Shown: positions 34,153-42,706 of the stretch, piece by piece
Layout of the letters: each line of letters begins with the position of its first letter
How positions within the stretch are numbered: the first letter of the stretch is position 1
Assembly: GCA_013316825.1 (NCBI GenBank)
Contig: WSLY01000021.1
Location: 1 to 42,932, forward strand
DNA: 42,932 nt
Origin: Lachnospiraceae bacterium
Lineage (GTDB): Bacteria > Bacillota > Clostridia > Lachnospirales > Lachnospiraceae
Direction: 5' to 3'
Translations under genes and position numbers: made by a program
The notes under the pieces: generated by a model
The model's database searches: none
What the model was told of the DNA's origin: nothing
Seen by the model: the letters and a program-made list of their open reading frames with translations, nothing else

Positions 34153-36410
34153 CCTGTTTTGAGTTGTTAAAAATATGGAAAAAGCGTAGTTTTCTGGCGT
34201 GCTTAGGGATTCTTCTGGCGCTCAATCTTTTTATGCTTTGGTATGGGAACCTGCCAAAGGAGGGAAAGCCGCCGCTTTCCGCTTACCGTATGGCAGCCGG
34301 CGACATGTCCGGTATGGACGAGCAGGAAAAGTGGGAATATATAAAGGAACTGAAGGAGAAGGCGGACAATATTGCCATGCTGCAGGAGATTCTCACCCTG
34401 CAGGCGTGGGGGGATGAGATAGGAAACGCACTTGCCGCCCAACTGCTGCGGGAAAATCCTGCTATTTATGAAACTTATATGGAGGAGCTTACAGAAGGCG
34501 GCTATTTAAAGTATACGGATGATTTGGACAAGGAAAGGGCGCTGCTTGACGAACTGTATGAGGAAATAGAAAAAATAAGAGGGTACGGCGCATACTTAGA
34601 AAGCGTTGAGAAGCAGGCAGAAAGGCTGCGCGGTATTTCCATTTTTAGGACCGCTTCACGGTTTGGCAGGCAGAATGTGGAAAGAAGCGCAGCCGACCAC
34701 AGGGGGCTTTCCGATAGAAATATTCGTTTTTACCCATCAAAAGGGATTCGGATGGCAATGGAGAGCCACAGTACGGATATTTTTCTGCTGCTGTCAGTGT
34801 TTCTCTTTGTAGGAGGTCTGATTGGAGAGGAAAAAGAGAAGGGGCTGTTTTATCTGACAAGGGCCGCAAAAAACGGCGTTGCTGTGTGCATGGGAGCGAA
34901 GCTTTTGGCACTTCTTATACATGTGACAGCTTTTTGTTTCTTGTTTTATGGTGAAAATTTGCTATATGCCTCCGCAACGGCAGGCTTGGGAAGCTTTTCC
35001 GCGCAGATACAGTCCGTGGGCGCCTATATGGAAAGCAGTCTGGCGCTTACGCTGGGAGAGTATGCCGCGCTTGCCGTTTTGACAAAAGCAGCCTTATTTT
35101 TCTGCTTTGGCGCAATGCTGACGGCAGTTTCCGTCTGGGCGGCAAAAAGCTTTACGCCGCAGCTTGCGGGCGCGGCTTTTCTTTTTTGCAATGGCTTGTG
35201 CTATGCGGTGATACCGGCAGGCTCAGCGTTTCACATGTTCAAGTATCTGTCTTTCTTCGGTATGTTGGAAACGGAACGGCTCTATGGGGGATACTTGAAT
35301 TTTAATGTGTGGGGCAATGCAGTGCCAAGACTTGCCGCGACAATGCTGTGCCTTATTTTGTTTGGCGCGGCAGGAGCAGCGGCGGCATTTTTCCTGTTTT
35401 TAAGGGGAAGAAGTCTTGTGATGCAGAAGGCGCGCAGGCTGATGCTGCCGTTTCGTCCATATCAAAGTCTGCTTCGGCATGAAGGCTATAAAATTCTTTT
35501 TACAAACCGCGCCCTGCTTCTTCTGCTTTTTGCGGTGCTGCTACTTGGCTGGAAGGATTTGGGAAAAAGCTATACCTGCCCGGCGAAGGAACAGTATTAT
35601 GCAGATATGATGCTTTTGCTGGAGGGCAGGCTGACGGAGGAAAAGGAGGATATGGTTTTGCGGGAGCAGGCGAGGTTTGACGAGGCTTTTGCGCAGCTTG
35701 CGCGTATCGAGGAATTGGAGGCGTGCGGCAGCATTGATAAAAGTACTGCGGACGAAAGAAAGCTTCCATGGCTGGGTGTGTTGGCTTTTTATCCGTCTTT
35801 TACGCGCATAGCAGAGCAATACGCGCATATTAAGGCAGAGGGCGGATATTTTATCTATGACACGGGCTACCGCTATTTGTTTGGCAAAATGGACGAGAGC
35901 TTTCTGACGGACTGTCTGCTGCTTACGCTTTGTATGATATTTGCATTTGGCGGCGTCATGGCGATGGAGTACCGGAAAAAATCCTGGTATCTGCTGGCGG
36001 CGACGCGTAAGGGCAGGCGGCAGGTGCTTATGCAAAAAATAAACATATATATTCTGTGCGCTGCCTGTACCGTGCTGCTGCCATGGATATTCCGAGCGGT
36101 GTCCATAGGCAGGACATATCCCATGCGCGGCATAGGGCTTTCTGCCGGAAACCTTCCCATGTATTTTGGAAAAGCGGCGGATATTCCCATTTTTGTACTG
36201 ATTGCAGCGGCGGTGCTTTCCCAGCTTGCGGCACTTTTGCTGGTCGGGGCAGTTGTGTTGTTTTGGTCGTGGAACCGGAAAAGCTATCTGCAGGCTTCCT
36301 TCCTGTCCTTTCTTATGCTTGCCCTGCCCCTTGTGCTGGCAGTGCTGGGGCTTGATTTTGCAAAGTGGATATCGATTTACGGCATATATGGATGGACCGG
36401 CTTTTTGTGA
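34140..36410 (+). CDS. Large ABC-2-type permease (two fused halves)
   Basis: A 756-residue membrane protein and partner of the preceding ATPase. The N-terminal half has one helix at residues 15-35 (FLACLGILLALNLFMLWYG), an extracytoplasmic helical region to about 200, then a helix block from about 215 to 425. A second copy of this plan begins near residue 440 (GYKILFTNRALLLLLFAVLL), with another soluble loop and a final helix block. The protein thus looks like two ABC-2 permease units fused, about twice the usual size. The start overlaps the ATPase gene by 13 bases. Substrate unknown; export or immunity against a peptide antibiotic is the most natural guess. Confidence 0.8.
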   Translation: MFGLTCFELLKIWKKRSFLACLGILLALNLFMLWYGNLPKEGKPPLSAYRMAAGDMSGMDEQEKWEYIKELKEKADNIAMLQEILTLQAWGDEIGNALAAQLLRENPAIYETYMEELTEGGYLKYTDDLDKERALLDELYEEIEKIRGYGAYLESVEKQAERLRGISIFRTASRFGRQNVERSAADHRGLSDRNIRFYPSKGIRMAMESHSTDIFLLLSVFLFVGGLIGEEKEKGLFYLTRAAKNGVAVCMGAKLLALLIHVTAFCFLFYGENLLYASATAGLGSFSAQIQSVGAYMESSLALTLGEYAALAVLTKAALFFCFGAMLTAVSVWAAKSFTPQLAGAAFLFCNGLCYAVIPAGSAFHMFKYLSFFGMLETERLYGGYLNFNVWGNAVPRLAATMLCLILFGAAGAAAAFFLFLRGRSLVMQKARRLMLPFRPYQSLLRHEGYKILFTNRALLLLLFAVLLLGWKDLGKSYTCPAKEQYYADMMLLLEGRLTEEKEDMVLREQARFDEAFAQLARIEELEACGSIDKSTADERKLPWLGVLAFYPSFTRIAEQYAHIKAEGGYFIYDTGYRYLFGKMDESFLTDCLLLTLCMIFAFGGVMAMEYRKKSWYLLAATRKGRRQVLMQKINIYILCAACTVLLPWIFRAVSIGRTYPMRGIGLSAGNLPMYFGKAADIPIFVLIAAAVLSQLAALLLVGAVVLFWSWNRKSYLQASFLSFLMLALPLVLAVLGLDFAKWISIYGIYGWTGFL

Positions 36411-36431
36411 TGCCGGACTATGAAAATTTCC

Positions 36432-36460
36432 TTGAAACCGCCGCTTTTTTTGCCTATAAT
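36432..36460 (+). promoter_or_regulatory. Promoter of the DUF4250 operon
   Basis: TTGAAA (36432-36437), a 17-base spacer and a perfect TATAAT (36455-36460). Copy 3 of the intergenic motif follows directly. Confidence 0.8.
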
Positions 36461-36461
36461 G

Positions 36462-36477
36462 ATTAGAGCGTCAAAAG
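36462..36477 (+). repeat. Intergenic motif copy 3
   Basis: ATTAGAGCGTCAAAAG, preceded by G, begins one base after the TATAAT -10 box. It matches 11-26 at 14 of 16 positions. The shared GTCAAAAGCCC also extends the match to copy 2. Confidence 0.45.
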
Positions 36478-36536
36478 CCCTGCCGGAAAACGGCAGTTGT
36501 CAAGTTGTCCGAAAACCGGAGAAAGGAAGCATGTTT

Positions 36537-36710
36537 ATGATACCAAAGGATCCATTGATGCTGCTTAGCTTTATCAATATGAAGCTTAGGGATTTTTATA
36601 AAGATTTGGACGAGCTGTGCAGCCAGCTTGAGCTGAACAGAAAAGAGTTAGAAGAAAAATTGGCGGGGATAGAATATTATTATGACAGAGAAGCAAACCA
36701 ATTTATCTGA
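36537..36710 (+). CDS. DUF4250 family small protein
   Basis: A 57-residue protein beginning MIPKDPLMLLSFINMKLRDF and ending LAGIEYYYDREANQFI, matching the DUF4250 family of Firmicutes. Its function is unknown. AAGGA lies 9 bases before the ATG at 36537. An ATG two codons earlier is also in frame but too close to that site. Longer readings would start before the promoter. The last 29 bases overlap the next gene, so the two are translationally linked. Confidence 0.85.
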   Translation: MIPKDPLMLLSFINMKLRDFYKDLDELCSQLELNRKELEEKLAGIEYYYDREANQFI

Positions 36711-38157
36711 GAAGGGAAGCCGCTGCAGGATTTGTACGGGCTGCGGCAGATGTTTTGGAAAAAAGAAGATGGATGCAGTCAGTGCCTTTTGCGTCGAGGA
36801 AGGAATATCTTGTGAAAGCGCTGCGGGCAGCGTGGCAGAAAGGCGTGAAAGAGAGAGGCTATGCGCTTTGGAGCGGGAAAAGGCACGGAGGGGCGGCGAG
36901 GCGGCAGCAGGGCAGGAGGACTTTTTGTGCGCGGTGGATATCGGCACGACGACGGTGGCGATGCAGCTTAGGAGTCTGCAGGACGGAAAGGTTTTTGATA
37001 CCTTTACCTGCTTAAATCCCCAAGGAAAGTATGGAGCAGATGTGCTTTCGCGCATAGGGGCTGCAGAAAATCCGCAGACAAAGAAAGCCATGTATAGGGA
37101 AATCAGGGAAGTTTTGAACACAGGGATTTTACAATTTCAAAAAACCTTGGACAGACTTTGCCTGCATCCTGAAAAGAAGGGAATAGAAAAGGCGTCTTTG
37201 TTACCAAAGCAGGAGGGAGCAGGTGAAGTTGCCCTGTCAGGGAGAGACAAGGAAACAAGGAAGCTTTGTGGAATTGTGATTGCCGCAAATACGACCATGG
37301 TACACCTGCTTATGGATTTAGATGTGAGCCTGCTTGGAAAGTATCCCTTTCAGCCGGAGACGCTATCGGAGATTCACACAAGTTTGTTTGAGATTCCGGC
37401 GGTGATTCTGCCGGGAATTTCCGCCTTTGTGGGTGCGGATATTTCCGCTGGAATCTATGCCCTGTCCATGCATGAGCGGCAGGAGGTTACTCTGCTTTTG
37501 GATCTGGGCACCAATGGGGAGATGGTTTTGGGAAACAGGGAGCGGATGATAGCGACGGCGGCTGCGGCAGGACCGGCGTTTGAAGGAAATGCAGAAAATT
37601 ACGGTACGGATTTGATGGCGCTTGCCGCAAGGCTTTTAGAGGAGGGTATTTTGGATGAAACAGGTCTTCTTGCAGAGCCTTATTTTGAAGAGGGCATCGA
37701 TATTGGCGGCGTTCGGTTGACACAAAGTTACATCAGGCAGCTTCAGATGGCGAAAGCTGCTGTCCGCACGGGCATCCGCATTTTATGTGAGAAATATGGA
37801 TTAGAGTCACCTGCGCAGATAGATAAGGTTTTTCTGGCCGGTGGAATGGGCTATTATCTGAGTTCCAAAGCGGCAGCACGCATTGGGCTGCTGCCGGCAG
37901 AATTGGCAGGAAAAACGGTTGCGGTGGGAAATGCCGCGCTTGAGGGCGCTTTTTGGTACGGAAGACGGATTTTGTGGCAGGAGATATCGGCAGAGGGAGA
38001 GAATACGGCAGCCGGTAAACCGCTGCAGACAGGGATAATATCTGCCGCAGGCATATTGCCGCCGTTTCGGACAGAGGTGTTTAATCTGGCAGAGGAGCCG
38101 CAGTTTTCGGAACGTTATGTGCAGGAGATGAATTTTCCGGCGGCGGGTGAAAGTTGA
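36682..38157 (+). CDS. ASKHA-fold/DUF4445 protein with N-terminal cysteine cluster
   Basis: A 491-residue protein related to reductive activators of corrinoid enzymes (RamA/RACE-like). The ATPase-fold signatures are AVDIGTTTVAMQL (phosphate 1, about residue 89) and LLLDLGTNGEMVLG (phosphate 2), with KVFLAGGMGYYLS near the end. The N terminus lacks the usual plant-type [2Fe-2S] domain. Instead it has a compact CX2CX2CX2C cluster (Cys15, 18, 21, 24) plus Cys37 and Cys44, which could hold an iron-sulfur centre. Family members reduce Co(II) corrinoid with ATP, but no corrinoid methyltransferase is nearby, so the partner is unknown. It starts within the DUF4250 gene. Confidence 0.78.
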   Translation: MTEKQTNLSEKGSRCRICTGCGRCFGKKKMDAVSAFCVEEGISCESAAGSVAERRERERLCALEREKARRGGEAAAGQEDFLCAVDIGTTTVAMQLRSLQDGKVFDTFTCLNPQGKYGADVLSRIGAAENPQTKKAMYREIREVLNTGILQFQKTLDRLCLHPEKKGIEKASLLPKQEGAGEVALSGRDKETRKLCGIVIAANTTMVHLLMDLDVSLLGKYPFQPETLSEIHTSLFEIPAVILPGISAFVGADISAGIYALSMHERQEVTLLLDLGTNGEMVLGNRERMIATAAAAGPAFEGNAENYGTDLMALAARLLEEGILDETGLLAEPYFEEGIDIGGVRLTQSYIRQLQMAKAAVRTGIRILCEKYGLESPAQIDKVFLAGGMGYYLSSKAAARIGLLPAELAGKTVAVGNAALEGAFWYGRRILWQEISAEGENTAAGKPLQTGIISAAGILPPFRTEVFNLAEEPQFSERYVQEMNFPAAGES

Positions 38158-38194
38158 GGTGATTGTACAGAGGGGATTTGAAAAAGATTGTTGG

Positions 38195-38227
38195 GAGAAG
38201 CCGGCATATGCCTGTTTCTCTTTTTTT
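38195..38227 (+). terminator. Strong terminator at the edge of the AT-rich block
   Basis: GAGAAGCCGGC pairs imperfectly with GCCTGTTTCTC around ATAT and is followed by seven or more T. It closes the DUF4250/ASKHA operon and separates it from the acyl-CoA dehydrogenase cluster. Confidence 0.8.
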
Positions 38228-38271
38228 GTGGAAACAGACTATAAAGTAATACAGATTGGAACTATAGTGGA

Positions 38272-38300
38272 TTGGACTGGCTGATAAGGTAAGATAATAT
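38272..38300 (+). promoter_or_regulatory. Possible promoter of the dehydrogenase cluster
   Basis: TTGGAC (38272-38277), a 17-base spacer and TAATAT (38295-38300). Both boxes match the consensus at only four of six positions, but the location fits and no better candidate is visible. Confidence 0.45.
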
Positions 38301-38330
38301 TTATAGAAATATTGAGAGGTAAAGAAGTGC

Positions 38331-39470
38331 ATGGATTTTAGTTTAACAAAAGAACAGCAGCGGTTAAAAAATGAAATTATTAAGTTTTCCAGAGAACATC
38401 TGAATAAGATGGAGTGTATGGACAACTTTTCTTTCGATATGTGGAATAATATATCGCAGCTAGGAATTCATGGCATCATGATTCCGGAAGAATATGGCGG
38501 AATGAATGAAAGTTATACGACTGCGGCGGTTGCGATAGAGGCATTGGGATATGGCTGTAAAAACAATGGTTTTGTATTTGCTGTCAATAACCATATATGG
38601 GTTGGGCAGAATATTATCAATATGTTTGGATCCAATGTATTAAAGGACAAATATATTCCTGATATGGTTGCAGGAAAAAGGATTGGAGCTATAGCCATAA
38701 CGGAAGCCGATGCAGGTTCGGATGCGTTCGGAATGTCAACATCGGTAGTAGAAACTGATGACTGCTATATTATGAACGGAAATAAAATGTTTATCTCAAA
38801 TGGTAATATTGCAAATATATTTGTTGTTTTTGGAAGGATAGTTGTTAATAAAACAATTCAAATTGCTGCTTTTGTTGTTGAAAAAGAATTTGCAGGTGTT
38901 ACTTGTAGCAAAGAGTTTGAAAAAATGGGGCTCGATAGTTGTCCTATGTGTGAGGTGAGCTTTTGTGATGTTAAGATTCCCAAAGAAAATCTATTGGGAA
39001 ACATCGGAAATGGCAAATTGATTATGATGACAGCATTGGAATTAGAACGGTGCTATGAATTTGCGTGTCATGTTGGTGCAATGCAAAGAGTCATGGAAAA
39101 ATGCATAAAGTACGCAAAAGAAAGAAAACAGTTCAATATGCCGATTTCTAAGTTTCAGGCAGTTACTCACAAAATAGCGGATATGAGAGTAAAAATTGAA
39201 ATGTCAAGACTTTTGCTATATAAAATAGCGTGGCTGAAAGATAATAAAAAGAGTGCATTTTTGGAAACATCTATTTTCAAACTATATGTCAGTGAGAGTT
39301 ATATTTCCGTATGTAAAGATGCCATGCAAATTTTTGGGGCATATGGGTACATGAAAGAATATGAATTAGAGCGCGAAATGCGGGATGCTTTGGCTTGCTG
39401 TGTATACTCGGGGACAAATGATATGCAGAGAAATACCATTTATGATTTGTCTTCAACATTATGGAATTAG
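38331..39470 (+). CDS. Acyl-CoA dehydrogenase family flavoprotein
   Basis: A 379-residue FAD enzyme that introduces an alpha,beta double bond into an acyl thioester and passes electrons to the EtfAB encoded next. The helical N domain, the middle beta domain with AIAITEADAGSDAFGMST and the C-terminal helices (ERKQFNMPISKFQ, MQIFGAYGYMKEYELEREMR) are complete. The usual catalytic Glu of the YEGT motif is Ser360 (YSGTNDMQRN). A Glu239 in LELERCYE occupies the place used by isovaleryl- and long-chain dehydrogenases. Similar enzymes oxidise carrier-protein-bound substrates in natural-product pathways, and an ACP gene lies 3.2 kb away. GAGAGG precedes the ATG. Codons are clearly AT-richer than in the upstream genes. 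Confidence 0.92.
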   Translation: MDFSLTKEQQRLKNEIIKFSREHLNKMECMDNFSFDMWNNISQLGIHGIMIPEEYGGMNESYTTAAVAIEALGYGCKNNGFVFAVNNHIWVGQNIINMFGSNVLKDKYIPDMVAGKRIGAIAITEADAGSDAFGMSTSVVETDDCYIMNGNKMFISNGNIANIFVVFGRIVVNKTIQIAAFVVEKEFAGVTCSKEFEKMGLDSCPMCEVSFCDVKIPKENLLGNIGNGKLIMMTALELERCYEFACHVGAMQRVMEKCIKYAKERKQFNMPISKFQAVTHKIADMRVKIEMSRLLLYKIAWLKDNKKSAFLETSIFKLYVSESYISVCKDAMQIFGAYGYMKEYELEREMRDALACCVYSGTNDMQRNTIYDLSSTLWN

Positions 39471-39529
39471 GAAGCGTATAGAAGTCGTATATTGATGTAT
39501 GGCGCTGCTGACACATTAAAGGAACACAT

Positions 39530-40294
39530 ATGATAAATATTATTTTGTGCGTAAAGGTAGTCTTATCCAGTATCGTTTATAAGAATAATAATATTGTTGA
39601 TAAATATATGCTGAACCCATTTGATTTGTATGCGCTGGAGCAGGTATTGGAGATAAAAAGGACAACGGAATGTAAGATTACATGCTTATGTATGGGGAAG
39701 GAAGAGATAAAAGAGGCATTAGTGCAGTGTAAGGCGATGGGGGCAGATGACATTATTTTATTAAGTGATAAGAAATTTGCCGGAGCAGATACCTATGCTA
39801 CAGTCTATGTTTTGGCACAAGCACTAAAGAATCTTGATTATGATATTGTAGTATGTGGTAAACAAGCCGTTGATGGTGAAACAGGACAAGTTCCATATGG
39901 TTTAGCAGCCAGATTGAATTGTATTTGCATGGGAGCTATCAGTGAAATTGAGGTGTTAGAAAAGAATAGAGTGATTGTCACGCAGCAAAAAGATAATATA
40001 AAAAGAAAGCTGGCATGCAAGCTGCCGATTGTAATGACATACGATGATTGCACCTTAAAAAGCCCCACAATCAATTTGATGGCATTAAAAAGAGCAGAGA
40101 AATATCAGGTGACTATTTTAAAGGCCCAAGACTTGAATTTAGATACAGATAAAGTTGGACAACAAGGGTCTAAAACGGAAGTATACAGCAGTACAAAACC
40201 TGAATACAGAAAAGCAGAGCCAATTTTATTACAGGACGAAATGGAGGAAATGATATCAAAGATTTATGATATATTGCGTATACGAAAGGGATAG
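39530..40294 (+). CDS. etfB: Electron transfer flavoprotein beta subunit
   Basis: A 254-residue EtfB, the half of the heterodimer that docks with the dehydrogenase. Typical segments are MLNPFDLYALEQVLEIK, CMGKEEIKEALVQCKAMGAD and DIVVCGKQAVDGETGQVPYG, the nucleotide-binding loop. AAAGGAACAC precedes the ATG. It is 59 bases after the dehydrogenase and 11 bases before etfA, all on one strand, so a single operon is likely. Sequence alone does not decide whether this ETF is bifurcating. The pairing with one dedicated dehydrogenase and the lack of fermentation genes nearby argue for a specialised pathway rather than butyrate synthesis. Confidence 0.93.
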   Translation: MINIILCVKVVLSSIVYKNNNIVDKYMLNPFDLYALEQVLEIKRTTECKITCLCMGKEEIKEALVQCKAMGADDIILLSDKKFAGADTYATVYVLAQALKNLDYDIVVCGKQAVDGETGQVPYGLAARLNCICMGAISEIEVLEKNRVIVTQQKDNIKRKLACKLPIVMTYDDCTLKSPTINLMALKRAEKYQVTILKAQDLNLDTDKVGQQGSKTEVYSSTKPEYRKAEPILLQDEMEEMISKIYDILRIRKG

Positions 40295-40305
40295 TTAGGG
40301 AAAAT

Positions 40306-41286
40306 ATGATTCGTATTTTAGTTGTTACACATCCTTATGCAGGGAATGATGGTAATATAAACTTTGAACTTATACGAAAGGCATATGATTTATCAAAAGG
40401 TAATAGTGCCGATGTAAAGATACTTATGATGGAAAAGTTTTCTGATGAACTTATTCAATTATATAAAAGATATGGCGGGAAAAACTTTTTGATTTATGAA
40501 GCAGAACAGGAATTAGAGTATATCTGCTATGCTGAACTGATTGCGCAGGTTTGCAGAAAATACAAACCGAATCTGATACTTTATCCCGGTACGGAACTGG
40601 GCAAGGCTATTGCTGCAACTATAGCGACTATATTGCATGCGGCATTGATAGCCGATTGCATTGATATTCAACCATTGAATGAAGACAAGTACTCCTTTTC
40701 ACGGACGGCAATGAACGATTCGATTATAGCGAAAATAAGGTGCGTTAAAGATTGCATTCAAATGTGTACGGTAAAAAGGAATGTATTTGAGGCAAAGGAA
40801 GTATGCAGTATAGGAGAGGAGAATATAGAATTTGTATTATCCGATAAAGCCATTCAAGACAATCAAGTGCCGGAAATACTTGAAACCACTGAAAATATAA
40901 AAACGGTACGTGACTGTCAAATTGAAAATGCGAGAATTATCTTTGGAATTGGAAGAGGCGTTCTAAAGGATGATATAAAGAAAGTGGAAGACTTGGCAAG
41001 AATATTTCATGCCGAAATTGCCTGTACCAGAATTATTGTTGAAGAACAAATTATGGATAAATCAAGACAGATTGGACAATCCGGCAAAATGGTCAGCCCG
41101 GATATATATGTGGCATTTGGTATATCAGGAGCGAGTCAACATATGGTTGGGCTGAAAAATGCTAAAAAGATTATTGCAATTAACCGTGATAAAGACGCAA
41201 TGATATGTAAGTATGCCGATTATGTATTTATTGCCGATACACATAAATTTATTGCTTGTATGTATTCTGATTTTGTAGGAGATTAG
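40306..41286 (+). CDS. etfA: Electron transfer flavoprotein alpha subunit
   Basis: A 326-residue EtfA, the FAD-binding partner of EtfB. The C-terminal FAD domain is intact: GIGRGVLKDDIKKVEDLARI, RQIGQSGKMVSPDIYVAFGI, SGASQHMVGLKNAKKIIAIN and KYADYVFIADTHKF. There is no N-terminal ferredoxin extension such as occurs in some anaerobe EtfA proteins. AGGGAAAAT precedes the ATG. The gene closes the dehydrogenase-etfB-etfA run. A 175-base AT-rich gap follows before the glycosyltransferase. Confidence 0.93.
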   Translation: MIRILVVTHPYAGNDGNINFELIRKAYDLSKGNSADVKILMMEKFSDELIQLYKRYGGKNFLIYEAEQELEYICYAELIAQVCRKYKPNLILYPGTELGKAIAATIATILHAALIADCIDIQPLNEDKYSFSRTAMNDSIIAKIRCVKDCIQMCTVKRNVFEAKEVCSIGEENIEFVLSDKAIQDNQVPEILETTENIKTVRDCQIENARIIFGIGRGVLKDDIKKVEDLARIFHAEIACTRIIVEEQIMDKSRQIGQSGKMVSPDIYVAFGISGASQHMVGLKNAKKIIAINRDKDAMICKYADYVFIADTHKFIACMYSDFVGD

Positions 41287-41296
41287 TTACTTATGA

Positions 41297-41443
41297 AAAT
41301 CTATATGGAGTTTTCATATTGATACAGCTGGCATTACAAATCAAATATTTGAGTATACGAACAGCACAAAAGTAAATATGCCAGAGTTTCTATTATCAGC
41401 AACTATCAATTGTAATAGATATCAAACATCAAAACTAGTATAA
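41297..41443 (+). pseudogene. Possible gene remnant between etfA and the glycosyltransferase
   Basis: One frame stays open for 48 codons here, from just after a TGA to a TAA, and reads WSFHIDTAGITNQIFEYTNS followed by PEFLLSATINC. It has no suitable start codon, and its only Met lies in the middle. It looks more protein-like than random sequence, so it may be the 3' remnant of a lost gene. I do not recognise a family. A TATAAT (41439-41444) at its end may serve the glycosyltransferase. Confidence 0.25.
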
Positions 41444-41461
41444 TATGAAGCGGGAGGATTT

Positions 41462-42706
41462 ATGGCGAAATGTATATTTTTTGGAACACCTGCTTTTGGT
41501 CATGTGAAGCCAACGCTTGGCTTGTTAAAAGAGCTTGTTAATAAAGGAGAAACAGTATACATATATAATAGTGATATATTTAGAAAAGTGATAGAGGATA
41601 CAGGTTCTATTTTTTTGCCTTATGAGGACAATGTTATAAAGGATATTGACTATGAAAATTCTTCTATATATACGAAATGTGAATACTACCCAATAGAAAG
41701 TGTCATAGCAGAATGCATGATATCATGTGGAGAATATATCAGAAAATCGGAAGCGTATATAAAAAATGCTTCAAACCTTGAACCCGATTATATTATATTT
41801 GACAGTGTTCAATTTTTTGGTAAAAGAATAGCAAGAATGTTAAAGATTCCCGCCATATGTTCGTCTACAGTTTTAGCAATACCACACCGCAAATATGAAA
41901 ATGAAGAGTTGAAATATTTAGTAAAAAATGTTTATTCTACTCAAGTGACATCTATTCAGGATTGTGAGCAATTACAAAAATGTATACTTAAAGTTTTCAA
42001 AATCTATGAAAAGAAGCACAATATGTACGATTTTGATTATTTTTATAAGTATGGAATGGCAGGTGATTTGAATATAGTATATACCTCTAAAGAATTTCAA
42101 CCATACGGGGAATATTTTGATGATACGTATATTTTCACCGGATGTAAATTTAGTGAGAATATATCTGATAATAAAAATAAGGATAGAAAGAAGATATATA
42201 TTACGTTGGGCTCAATATTGACAAGACTGCAAGACTGCGGTGATTTCTTTTTAAATTGTTTATTGGCTTTTAAAAACGAAAAAGTTTCACTTGTTATAGC
42301 AGCAGGAAGTAAATATGAATTGTTAAAGGATTATCAAAGTGATTATATTAGAATTGAAAGATTTGCAGAGCAAGAGAAGGAACTTCAACAGGCAGACTTG
42401 GTTATTGCTCACGGAGGCATAAATACAATTTATGAAAGTCTTTATTATGGGGTACCATTACTGATTTATCCTTATATTAGTGACCAATTTTTTAATGCAA
42501 ATTTGATTACGCAGTATAAAGTGGGAAAAAGAATTGATGATATTTCAGTGGAAAGTATAAGAAAAAACGCCATGCAAATTCTAAATGATATATCTTTTGC
42601 GAAGCGAAGTAAAAAGCTAGGAAATACACTTAAGATTCAAAATGGATATACAATAGCTGCAGAAAAAATAATAGAAATAGCACAAGATAAGAAAATGAGA
42701 AAATAA
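41462..42706 (+). CDS. UGT/MGT-family glycosyltransferase (GT1, GT-B fold)
   Basis: A 414-residue nucleotide-sugar glycosyltransferase of the type acting on macrolides, lipids and other small molecules. The N-terminal acceptor domain begins KCIFFGTPAFGHVKPTLGLL, with the GH motif that carries the usual catalytic His. The C-terminal donor domain has KIYITLGSIL, then ADLVIAHGGINTIYESLYYG and VPLLIYPYISDQFFNANLI, which match the sugar-nucleotide signature (HGG, E and DQ). There is no signal peptide, so it acts in the cytoplasm. The ribosome binding site is GGGAGGA. It is strongly AT-rich like the genes before it, and its 3' 70 bases overlap the convergent ACP gene. The acceptor is unknown; an acyl or aminoacyl product of the neighbouring genes is plausible. 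Confidence 0.9.
   Translation: MAKCIFFGTPAFGHVKPTLGLLKELVNKGETVYIYNSDIFRKVIEDTGSIFLPYEDNVIKDIDYENSSIYTKCEYYPIESVIAECMISCGEYIRKSEAYIKNASNLEPDYIIFDSVQFFGKRIARMLKIPAICSSTVLAIPHRKYENEELKYLVKNVYSTQVTSIQDCEQLQKCILKVFKIYEKKHNMYDFDYFYKYGMAGDLNIVYTSKEFQPYGEYFDDTYIFTGCKFSENISDNKNKDRKKIYITLGSILTRLQDCGDFFLNCLLAFKNEKVSLVIAAGSKYELLKDYQSDYIRIERFAEQEKELQQADLVIAHGGINTIYESLYYGVPLLIYPYISDQFFNANLITQYKVGKRIDDISVESIRKNAMQILNDISFAKRSKKLGNTLKIQNGYTIAAEKIIEIAQDKKMRK

Noticed and set aside
38331..41286. Butyryl-CoA dehydrogenase/EtfBA of the butyrate pathway
   Set aside because: The thl, crt and hbd genes usually clustered with it are absent, the catalytic Glu is in another position, and the block is AT-rich and linked to a glycosyltransferase and ACP.
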